NCBI RefSeq assembly: GCF_002209565.1
Contig: NZ_NJIH01000018.1
Location: forward strand, 32,464-96,463
Reading direction: 5' to 3'
Length of the DNA stretch: 64,000 nucleotides
Source: Candidimonas nitroreducens
Lineage (GTDB): Bacteria; Pseudomonadota; Gammaproteobacteria; Burkholderiales; Burkholderiaceae_B
The stretch's first letter is position 1. Every line of letters begins with the position of its first letter. Positions 56,879-64,000 of this stretch are shown here, piece after piece. Under the pieces are notes generated by a model. The model ran no database searches and was not told the DNA's origin. It saw nothing but the letters and a program-made list of their open reading frames with translations. Position numbers and translations under genes: made by a program.

Positions 56879-57973
56879 TCAATCTATTCGTTCGCCGTGC
56901 GCGCTGAACACACCGCCAGGCCGGCTGGCCAGAGACAGGGTGAGGACATCTCCCGGTACCGCCTTGAAGTAGCCCTGTGACATCGCCGTCACCCGGATAT
57001 TCCCGACAAGAACCGAGACCATCGAGCTGGCATCGATAGGTGCTGCTTCCATGAATGTCCCCGCGAGTTGCGGCCTGCCCTCGACAGCGCCGATCGCGAC
57101 GTCCTGGGCTCTATAGAGAAGTTGAACTTTGTCGCGGCCCCTGGCGAAGGACGCGGGGGCCAGTGGCGTGTCGTCGAAGACTAGGGAGTCCCCGATGCGG
57201 TCGGCCGGAAGAATATTCGCGGGAGGGGTTCCGATAAAGGAAGCGACGAAAGTCGTCCGGGGGTTTTCGAGCAGTTCGTACGGGCTGGCGGATTGCTCGA
57301 CTTTTCCATTGTTGAGTACGATCACGTGACTTGCCATCGTCATGGCTTCCACCTGGTCATGTGTGACGTAGACGGATGTCGCGCCGGTGGCGCGATGGAT
57401 CCGCATCAACTCACTGCGCATTTCGACCCGCAGTTTGGCGTCGAGGTTCGAGAGGGGCTCATCGAACAACAAGATGCTCGGCTTGGGCGCGATGGTTCTT
57501 GCGATAGCGACACGCTGTTGTTGGCCGCCGGAAATTTCGGCGGGGAACCGATCCGCCAGATTGCCGATGCCCAATAGGGAAAGCACCTCGTCGACGCGAC
57601 TGTCGCGTACTTGCTTCGGCCATTTCGCTACCTTGAGCGGCCAGGATATATTGCCGGCAACCGTCATATGGGGCCAGAGCGCATAGCTTTGGAACACCAG
57701 CCCCGCCTTGCGTGCTCCTGGCTCGACAGCGATTCCGCTGGCTCCGCTGGACACTACTCTGCCGTCGAGCGCGATCTCTCCTTCGGTCGGGGATTCCAGG
57801 CCCGCGAGCAAGCGCAACAGCGTGGATTTGCCGCAACCCGATGGGCCGACAAGGACAAGAAAGGCGCCTTTGGGAACCGAGATATTGACATCCTTGATCG
57901 CGTCGTAATCTCCGAAGCTCTTGCCGAGCTTGCAGATCCGAATGGCATCCTGTTCTTCCTGTGTCGATTTCAT
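56879..57973 (-). CDS. ABC transporter ATPase (FbpC/PhnT/AfuC type)
   Basis: 364 residues from ATG 57971-57973. Walker A 'GPSGCGKSTLLRLLAG', signature 'EISGGQQQRVAIARTIA', Walker B 'ILLFDEPLSNLDAKLR' and a C-terminal TOBE-type regulatory domain. It overlies no other gene; the open frame to 58684 is a shadow of the permease. It powers the adjacent two-domain permease (2-base gap). Confidence 0.93.
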   Translation of the reverse strand: MKSTQEEQDAIRICKLGKSFGDYDAIKDVNISVPKGAFLVLVGPSGCGKSTLLRLLAGLESPTEGEIALDGRVVSSGASGIAVEPGARKAGLVFQSYALWPHMTVAGNISWPLKVAKWPKQVRDSRVDEVLSLLGIGNLADRFPAEISGGQQQRVAIARTIAPKPSILLFDEPLSNLDAKLRVEMRSELMRIHRATGATSVYVTHDQVEAMTMASHVIVLNNGKVEQSASPYELLENPRTTFVASFIGTPPANILPADRIGDSLVFDDTPLAPASFARGRDKVQLLYRAQDVAIGAVEGRPQLAGTFMEAAPIDASSMVSVLVGNIRVTAMSQGYFKAVPGDVLTLSLASRPGGVFSAHGERID

Positions 57974-57975
57974 GA

Positions 57976-59706
57976 TTAATTCCACTTCCGGACGCGCTGC
58001 TGAATGAGGTGCACGACAAACGAGGCAGCGAGACAAATAGCGAGGATGACGAGGGTGATCGCATTGGCATATTGCATGAAGCCCAGCCCGGTGTAGTAGT
58101 AGGCGAGCATGCTGAGTACCGGTACAGCAGTTGTAAGAAACACGACCAGCGACAGATCCCGGACCATTTTCACGAACACGAGTATTCCTCCAGCCAGCAG
58201 ACCGCGAATAGCCAGCGGGATGGTGATGAATATGACCCTGGTAAAAAAGTTCGCTCCGGCCATTACTGCGCTTTCCTCTATATCTTTGGACACCTGGCCG
58301 AGTACGGATCGCGCTGATTGCACCGCGAAGGGCAAGTTGTGTGCCGTAGCCGCAAGCACCAGTAGCGCGAATGTGCCGTAAAGCGACGGGAAGGGGCCGA
58401 CAGGCCTTCCGAAAAGGGCGACATACGCCGCGGCGAAGGCGATGCTGGGAACGAGCAGGGGCACGAAGGCGAGTTGGCTGAGAGCGGTGCCGAGCATCCT
58501 GTTCTTGAACCGGATGATGCTGTAAGCCACAACCAGGCCGAGCGCCATCGTCGTGATGGCCACTACCGTGCCCAAGCGTATGGTGTTCCAGAGCGCCTCG
58601 ATGATTTGCGGATTCCGAAACAAACCAGGCAGTCCGTCGGCCAGCGGGCCGCCCTTCTCGCCGATCCAGAAGTGCAGTGTCCAATCGGAGAAAAGCGCTC
58701 CGGGCTGTCGCGCCAGGCTCGAAAAGAGCAAGACCAGAACCGGCACTATTGACGTCATTGTTCCAATAAGGGCCGCAAGGAAAAACAGCGGCCAGCGCCA
58801 GACGCCAAGCGCAAGCCTATTGACTCTGGCGCCCTTGCCAGTCACGGTGGTGAAGGCGCGGCGGCCGGAGACGTAGCGGTCGCTGGCAAAGAGCAACGAG
58901 GCAGCCACTGCGATCAACAGGAGGGCGATGACATAGCCGCGCGCGGTATGCCCCGTGTCGATCAGCCCGAACAGGCGCACAGAAAGCGTATACATGCGGA
59001 CAGGCAGGCCAAGGAAGGCGGGCGTGGCAAAATTGGCTACCACACCGGCAAATACAAGCGAGCCGGATGCTATGAGTGCCGGTGTTACGATCGGTAATAT
59101 GATGCCAAAGAGTGTGCGGGCTCTGGAGGCGCCGGCCATCCGTGCCGACTCGATGAGGTCGGCGCCAACGGTGCCCAGGGCAGCGGCAATAATGGTGTAG
59201 GCGAGTGAAAAATAATGAGCCACCAGAACGATGATCGTCGGCAGGAAGCCCCACGCTAGCCAATCGGGAATCGAGATTCCATGCGCTTCAAAAAGCCCGA
59301 CATTTCCGCCTATCCGGCCGTTGCGAAATACAGTCACCCATGCCAATGCGCCGGCAAAGCTTGGAATCATGAATGGCAGTGTCGATAGCGTTGCCACCAG
59401 ATTTCGGCCCGGCATGTCGGTGAGGACGACGAGCCAGGCGAGCAGGCCACCGATGAGCAGAGCAAAGACAGCCCCGCCGACACCCAACGCCAGTGTCGTG
59501 AGTAGCGGTCGCCACCAGAGATTGGTCGACACCCTGCCGACGAGAACATCCGACCAGGCCTGCAGGCCTTCGGACGACAATGTCGCGATCAATATCTTGA
59601 TCAGCGGCGCGGCGATCAGGATTCCCAGCAGCACCAAGAGAATGACGGGCAAAACCGCTGCAACCCGTGTCTTGGAAGCGCGGGCTGACGTGATGGGAAG
59701 CAGCAC
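57976..59706 (-). CDS. ABC transporter permease, two fused halves (FbpB/PhnU-V type)
   Basis: 576 residues, about 12 membrane segments and two coupling (EAA) helices: 'ESARMAGASRARTLFGIILP' and 'EESAVMAGANFFTRVIFITI'. Fused permeases of this kind serve ferric iron, 2-aminoethylphosphonate, putrescine-like and hexose-phosphate importers. The start is GTG 59704-59706. Confidence 0.92.
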   Translation of the reverse strand: MLLPITSARASKTRVAAVLPVILLVLLGILIAAPLIKILIATLSSEGLQAWSDVLVGRVSTNLWWRPLLTTLALGVGGAVFALLIGGLLAWLVVLTDMPGRNLVATLSTLPFMIPSFAGALAWVTVFRNGRIGGNVGLFEAHGISIPDWLAWGFLPTIIVLVAHYFSLAYTIIAAALGTVGADLIESARMAGASRARTLFGIILPIVTPALIASGSLVFAGVVANFATPAFLGLPVRMYTLSVRLFGLIDTGHTARGYVIALLLIAVAASLLFASDRYVSGRRAFTTVTGKGARVNRLALGVWRWPLFFLAALIGTMTSIVPVLVLLFSSLARQPGALFSDWTLHFWIGEKGGPLADGLPGLFRNPQIIEALWNTIRLGTVVAITTMALGLVVAYSIIRFKNRMLGTALSQLAFVPLLVPSIAFAAAYVALFGRPVGPFPSLYGTFALLVLAATAHNLPFAVQSARSVLGQVSKDIEESAVMAGANFFTRVIFITIPLAIRGLLAGGILVFVKMVRDLSLVVFLTTAVPVLSMLAYYYTGLGFMQYANAITLVILAICLAASFVVHLIQQRVRKWN

Positions 59707-59999
59707 TGTGAGATAACCCCGGAAGACGAAGGTGTGTTTTGAAGTCTATGTTTTTACGTCCGCTCGGACGGCGGGGTATTGCTACGCTGGAATTGCATCT
59801 ATTTCATTTTCTATATAGAGGAAAACACCCGGATCCGGAGATATCCGAACCCCTGTGCAAGCAAGTTCTTGGCTCTTCAAAAGGTACCGGCCACGGCTAC
59901 GCCTTCGGCCGCGAGTCCTATGCTGCGGGCCAGGGCCTTTATTCCGCATCGGCGGCATGATGGCTGCCATTGCAGTTTCGCGCCGCCAAGGGACTTGTG
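59707..59999. other. Gap between the binding-protein gene and the permease
   Basis: About 290 bases on the minus-strand transcription path. No gene and no clear terminator; only short frames lacking RBS. The size suggests a secondary promoter or differential expression of the binding protein, but nothing specific is seen. Confidence 0.35.
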
Positions 60000-61145
60000 C
60001 TATTCCGCGATCATAATGTCGCGTATCCGCTTCCGGTCGGCCGCCACTTTGGCTGGGTCGAGCAGCCAGACATTGAGCTTGTCGAAAGGAACGGCGTCGG
60101 GGTCGGCGACGACGGTCTTGAGGGGCGAATAGTCACCTGGAACGTTCCAGGGCTTGAAGCCGGGGCCGCCCGTGGGAGACTCGTCGCCCATCATGAAGTC
60201 CACAAACAGGCGCGCTGCCGCGGGGTGCGGGGTGTGGTTGGTAATGGCCAACTGAGATGGGAATACATACCCGGTAGCCGGTTTGACGTCATTTGCGATC
60301 TGCAGCGCCAGGTTGGACTTTGCATTGTTGCGGCGGGCGGAATAATTCATGAGCCCCACCGGTGGATTCGCGAGGCCTTTTGCGCCGACCGAGTTGTAGA
60401 ACGTTTCGTCGTTGGAAAGCAGGATCATGTCGTTTCTGTATAGATCGCGGATGAATTGCTCTCCTGCCCCTTTCAGGTCGCTGTCGATCTTAATGGGCTT
60501 TCCGAATAATTCCTGATAAGCGGCGGCCATTTCATCCGGGTGCAAAGCGATTGTCACAAACATATCGAGAGGCACATCGCTGAGTGTTGGATCAATGGTT
60601 ACGACTTTCCCTTTCCATTTGGGAGTGGTGAGTTCCCAGAGATTGTGTATTGGAGAGCCGTTCGGGTAGGCCTGCTCGTTATACATCACCACTCGAGCCG
60701 TCAAACGATGTGTCAGCAATGGGTGGGTATATTTATCGGCAAGCTTGGCGGCGATGCGGGGCGGGACATATCGGAGAGCGTAGCCCGGATCCAGGAGATC
60801 CTTCTGTGCGGAGGCTGCCGATGCGAAATACATAACGTCGGTGACATAGGCATGCGCTTTCTGTTCTGCAGCTACCCGAGAGATCTGCACGTTCGAGTTC
60901 ATGTCGACGACTTCTACGTGGATGCCGGGGTAGGCGGCTTCGAAGGCAGATGCGACGGCAGGCATGCGGGTGGTGAGCGTAAGAACGGTTACTTTGCCTT
61001 CTTTGGTGGCCAAAGGAACTAATTCCTTGGCTGACATGCGATCTAGTTCTTGTACTTGCCCGGGTTGAATATTGGCGGCCTGGCAGTCGATGTCGCCGGC
61101 CAGGAAGGCAGCGGCCACGACGCAGACGAACAGGAGATTACGCAT
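60000..61145 (-). CDS. Periplasmic binding protein of the iron/phosphonate/sugar-phosphate ABC family
   Basis: 381 residues from ATG 61143-61145 (GAGGA about 11 bases upstream; ATG six codons earlier is an alternative). Signal peptide ending near 'DCQAA', then an SBP family 1/6 (FbpA/AfuA-like) fold: 'GKVTVLTLTTRMPAVASAFE', 'YPGIHVEVVDMNSNVQISRV', 'WKGKVVTIDPTLSD' and 'PHPAAARLFVDFMMGDE'. The Tyr pair of ferric-binding proteins is not obvious, so the ligand need not be iron. It is divergent from the lysR gene. Confidence 0.88.
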   Translation of the reverse strand: MRNLLFVCVVAAAFLAGDIDCQAANIQPGQVQELDRMSAKELVPLATKEGKVTVLTLTTRMPAVASAFEAAYPGIHVEVVDMNSNVQISRVAAEQKAHAYVTDVMYFASAASAQKDLLDPGYALRYVPPRIAAKLADKYTHPLLTHRLTARVVMYNEQAYPNGSPIHNLWELTTPKWKGKVVTIDPTLSDVPLDMFVTIALHPDEMAAAYQELFGKPIKIDSDLKGAGEQFIRDLYRNDMILLSNDETFYNSVGAKGLANPPVGLMNYSARRNNAKSNLALQIANDVKPATGYVFPSQLAITNHTPHPAAARLFVDFMMGDESPTGGPGFKPWNVPGDYSPLKTVVADPDAVPFDKLNVWLLDPAKVAADRKRIRDIMIAE

Positions 61146-61336
61146 TGGTATCTTTATCCTCATTATTTGGAGAGCGCCTACCACACTTGCGACTGTTGCA
61201 CTGTCGATAAGCTTTAATTCGTGCTTGCGGCAGATTGTCCCGAGCCCTTTTCCGGTGGCTGTTAATATGCTACCGTCAGCCAAACTATCAAGCAAATGCA
61301 TTTTTTCAGTGTGACTATGCAAAATACTGAGGTTCT

Positions 61337-62257
61337 ATGCGGCCGCTAAGCCAGCACGGACTGCAGGCATTTCGGCTGACTGTGGCGACCGGCAGCATAT
61401 CTGAGGCGGCAAAAGTACTCGGCCGTTCGCAGCCCGCCGTTTCGCGCCTTCTGCAAAACCTGGAAGCGGAACTGGGGTTCCCGTTATTCAATCGGGTCAA
61501 GAACAGGCTGGTGCCGACCAATACGTCGCTGGTCTTCTACGATGAAGTCCAGCGCAGCTTCAAACAGCTCGACAGCTTGCGTTCCCTTGCACAGGATCTG
61601 GCCGAAGGGCGGGCCCACGCCTTGTCGGTCGGCACGATAAGCTCGTTGTCGAGCTATATCCTTCCCAAGATCATCGGTGAGTACCACCGGCACAATCAGA
61701 ACCGCCGGATGACGTTGCTGACACAGCCTTCCGCATCGATCGCGCAGAAGGTGCTGCTTCAGGAACTGGACATAGGATTGGTCGCTTCGAGGGAGTTGCT
61801 GCCGGGGCTCGAGGTAGTACGCCAATACCGTTTGCCGGCGATCTGCATCACCATGCCCGCGCATCCGCTTGCGGCCCGGCGGATGGTGACTCCCGAAGAC
61901 CTTATCGACTATCCCTTGGTTCTTCCGATCATCAGTACCGTTACCGGCTCGCAAATAGACAGCGCTTTCCAGACGCGCAATCTTCGCCCCAACGTCGTCG
62001 CCCACTGTCAATTGACTCAAGTGGTGTCTTTATTGGTCGCCCAAGGTATGGGCGTCGGCATCGTCGATGGCTGGATGGCATCTTCCCATAGAGAGGTCGG
62101 TGGCGCGATACTGCGATTTTCACCCGAGCTGTTGTTCGATATTGCTCTAGTCGTCAATTCAAATGCACGAATGACCCAGCGAGTCTCGTCATTTGTTGAT
62201 ACCGTCGATAAATTCTACGATGAGCAGGCCAAGATGCTGGAGTGTTTGCTTGTTTGA
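61337..62257 (+). CDS. LysR-family transcriptional regulator
   Basis: 306 residues from ATG 61337 (GAGG five bases upstream). Helix-turn-helix in the first 65 residues ('GSISEAAKVLGRSQPAVSRL', 'LEAELGFPLFNRVKNRLVPT'), then the effector domain ('LSVGTISSLSSYILPKIIGE'). It is divergent from the binding protein with a 191-base AT-rich gap, the usual layout for LysR control of the importer and enolase-like genes. Confidence 0.92.
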   Translation: MRPLSQHGLQAFRLTVATGSISEAAKVLGRSQPAVSRLLQNLEAELGFPLFNRVKNRLVPTNTSLVFYDEVQRSFKQLDSLRSLAQDLAEGRAHALSVGTISSLSSYILPKIIGEYHRHNQNRRMTLLTQPSASIAQKVLLQELDIGLVASRELLPGLEVVRQYRLPAICITMPAHPLAARRMVTPEDLIDYPLVLPIISTVTGSQIDSAFQTRNLRPNVVAHCQLTQVVSLLVAQGMGVGIVDGWMASSHREVGGAILRFSPELLFDIALVVNSNARMTQRVSSFVDTVDKFYDEQAKMLECLLV

Positions 62258-62484
62258 GCCATCCGTAGCGAGGGGGGGACTCGTCATTGCCGTGCCCGGC
62301 GGCTTTATGGCGAGTCTGGCGATATATTGAGTGCCTCGGGGCTGAAAAGATCCCCTGGCGTCCGCACATGTCGCTGCTGTAGTGGCAATTTGAAAGCCGG
62401 GCCTGTATAAATCAAGCATTCATAATGGTGGTGTCGAACTTCCATGTGTGTGACCACAGTATTTCTTTCCGAGAGGCCTGAACC

Positions 62485-63684
62485 ATGACCCTACTAGCCG
62501 AAATAGAAGAGAAGCACGAAGAACTGACCGCGATACGACGCGACATTCATGCGCACCCGGAACTGGCCTTTACCGAAGAGCGCACTTCCGCGCTGGTGGC
62601 CAAGCGCCTGGCCGAGCTGGGACTGGAAGTGCATACCGGCATCGGGCGCACCGGCGTGGTGGGCGTGCTGCGCGCCGGCAGCGGCAAGAGCTCGATAGGC
62701 TTGCGCGCCGACATGGACGCGCTGCCCATGCCGGAACTGAACCGCTTCGCGCACCGCTCGCAGAACGAGGGCAAGATGCATGGCTGCGGCCATGACGGGC
62801 ACACTACAATGCTGCTGGGGGCGGCGCAGTACCTGGCCTCGCACCGCAATTTCGACGGCACGGTGAACTTCATTTTCCAGCCGGCGGAAGAGGGCGGCAA
62901 TGCCGGCGCCAAGGCGATGATGGACGATGGACTGTTCGAGCGCTTTCCCTGCGACGTGGTGTACGGCATGCACAATATGCCGGGCATGGAAGAAGGCCAC
63001 CTGGCGTTCCGCTCGGGCCCGACCATGGCTTCCAGCAACCGCTTCGACATCATCATCAAGGGCGTGGGCGGCCATGCGGCGCAGCCGCAGAACTCGGTGG
63101 ATCCGATCATGATCGCGGCGGAAATGGTGCAGGCGCTGCAGACGCTGATCACGCGCAACAAGAATCCGATCGATACCGCGGTGCTGTCGCTGACGCAGAT
63201 CCACGCGGGCGACGCCTACAACGTGATTCCGGCGCAGGCGGTGATACGCGGCACGGTGCGCACCTATACGGTGGCGGTGCTGGACATGATGGAAAACAAT
63301 ATGCGGCGCATCGTCACGAAGCTGTGCGAGGCGTATGGGGCGACGGGCGAGCTGGATTTCGTGCGCTGTTATCCGCCGCTGGTGAACTGGCCGGAACAGA
63401 CGGAGTTCGCGGCCGGCGTGGCCGAGTCGGTGTTCGGCGCGCAGCGGGTCAACCGTTCGATTCCGCCTTTCACGGGCTCGGAAGATTTTTCGTTCTACCT
63501 GGAAAAGGTGCCGGGCACGTATTTGTTCATAGGCAATGGCGATGGCGCGCATCGCATGGACATCTACCACGGCATGGGGCCGTGCCAGCTGCACAACTCG
63601 AATTACGACTTCAACGACGCGCTACTGCCGGTGGGGGCGACGTATTGGGTGAAGCTGGTAGAGGCGACGCTGCCGAAGGCGTGA
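62485..63684 (+). CDS. M20-family amidohydrolase (hippurate hydrolase-like)
   Basis: 399 residues. Metal-binding and catalytic signatures: 'DIHAHPELAFTEERT', 'GLRADMDALPMPE', 'MHGCGHDGHTTMLLGA', 'FIFQPAEEGGNAGAKAM' and 'FTGSEDFSFYLEKVPG'. These enzymes release amino acids from N-acyl conjugates. GC content returns to that of the genome core here. It probably completes the peptide/N-acyl amino acid module of 48779-55438, interrupted by the AT-rich block. Confidence 0.93.
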   Translation: MTLLAEIEEKHEELTAIRRDIHAHPELAFTEERTSALVAKRLAELGLEVHTGIGRTGVVGVLRAGSGKSSIGLRADMDALPMPELNRFAHRSQNEGKMHGCGHDGHTTMLLGAAQYLASHRNFDGTVNFIFQPAEEGGNAGAKAMMDDGLFERFPCDVVYGMHNMPGMEEGHLAFRSGPTMASSNRFDIIIKGVGGHAAQPQNSVDPIMIAAEMVQALQTLITRNKNPIDTAVLSLTQIHAGDAYNVIPAQAVIRGTVRTYTVAVLDMMENNMRRIVTKLCEAYGATGELDFVRCYPPLVNWPEQTEFAAGVAESVFGAQRVNRSIPPFTGSEDFSFYLEKVPGTYLFIGNGDGAHRMDIYHGMGPCQLHNSNYDFNDALLPVGATYWVKLVEATLPKA

Positions 63685-63839
63685 CTGCGCTGACGTGATT
63701 GCGTATTGAGTATGTTGTTCGTTGTTCTTGACCCGCGCCGCGGGCGGCAGGGCCAGGCCGGCTCGCTCGCCCGGTGCCGGCTGTGCCGGCACTGCCCTTG
63801 ACCTCCGGACGTTTTGGGGGCGGTCAGCAAACTCGCAAC

Positions 63840-63864
63840 GCGGCCAGTCCCCCGGACTGGCCGC
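63840..63864 (+). terminator. Probable terminator after the M20 amidohydrolase
   Basis: Perfect 11-bp inverted repeat (63840-63850/63854-63864) with a CCC loop, followed by ACCCTTGTTG. It lies 155 bases after the stop. Confidence 0.55.
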
Positions 63865-63883
63865 ACCCTTGTTGCTCGAACTG

Positions 63884-64000
63884 TTGTGGTCTAATTTTGG
63901 TGGACACTTTTGAAGCGAATCATTACGACCGAATAAGGTGATTTCGTGACAAAGAAGCAAGAGCCTGGCCACCCCCGTAAGATCGACGCAGCCTTCAAGC
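63884..64000 (+). mobile_element. Left end of a probable IS3-family insertion sequence (continues past the window)
   Basis: From about 63884 the sequence contains CTAATTTTGGTGGACAC, similar to the terminal repeats of many IS3-family elements, followed by a ribosome-binding site and an ORF reading like the start of an OrfA. The exact boundary and any target duplication cannot be set because the other end is outside the window. Confidence 0.45.
63946..64000 (+). CDS. Probable IS3-family OrfA, first 18 codons only
   Basis: GTG 63946 with AAGGTGA five bases upstream opens a frame reading 'TKKQEPGHPRKIDAAFK' to the window edge, basic as in IS3-family OrfA helix-turn-helix proteins. Too short for a firm call. 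Confidence 0.4.
   Translation, partial: MTKKQEPGHPRKIDAAFK

Overview
This window comes from a GC-rich betaproteobacterium, most likely Alcaligenaceae (Bordetella/Achromobacter type). The evidence is the gene content: an mla operon in the order F-E-D-A-C, gltBD, a coaX (baf)-birA pair, a dacC-dat-ybeD-lipB run, and a Bug-family periplasmic binding protein. Species cannot be fixed from the sequence alone.

Layout. 1-4625: a 5'-truncated LysR regulator converges on the mla lipid-transport operon (mlaF-E-small ORF-D-A-C, minus strand); mlaB is not where it would be expected. 4925-11255: gltBD (glutamate synthase) with promoter and terminator. 11527-15514: a degenerate Y1/RAYT-type transposase relative, the glutathione-dependent formaldehyde pathway (frmA-frmB, where frmB carries a 9-bp tandem repeat), and a decayed AbiE toxin-antitoxin remnant that still has a large inverted repeat in its promoter. 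15536-33737: a large catabolic region. On the minus strand lie IorA/IorB 2-oxoacid:ferredoxin oxidoreductase, an oxygenase reductase, Rieske oxygenase alpha and beta, an acyl-CoA ligase, a thiolase-like protein without the thiolase Cys, a DUF35 Zn-ribbon/OB protein fused to an SDR domain whose catalytic Tyr and Lys are missing, then a cyclase-family hydrolase, an SDR and a Liv-type binding protein. A MarR gene is divergent from iorA. A GntR gene is divergent from a second set (carboxymuconolactone decarboxylase-like protein, amidohydrolase, Bug protein).

33734-48329 is mostly housekeeping: galE, a methyltransferase, waaC-waaA, galU, coaX-birA, dacC-dat-ybeD-lipB, an enoyl-CoA hydratase and an oppositely oriented lipA. 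48779-55438 is a dipeptide-type ABC importer with an N-formylglutamate amidohydrolase-like gene, and 62485-63684 is an M20 amidohydrolase that may belong with it. Between these two hydrolases sits a visibly more AT-rich block (55451-62257): an enolase paralogue with altered active-site residues, a complete iron/phosphonate/sugar-phosphate-type ABC importer and a divergent LysR gene. The right edge enters what looks like an IS3-family insertion sequence.

The two most promising undescribed systems are the Rieske/Ior/CoA-ligase operon with its thiolase-like protein plus DUF35-pseudo-SDR fusion (a predicted retro-aldolase pair), and the enolase-paralogue/ABC-importer island. All functions are inferred from recognised motifs and gene order; no database search was run.
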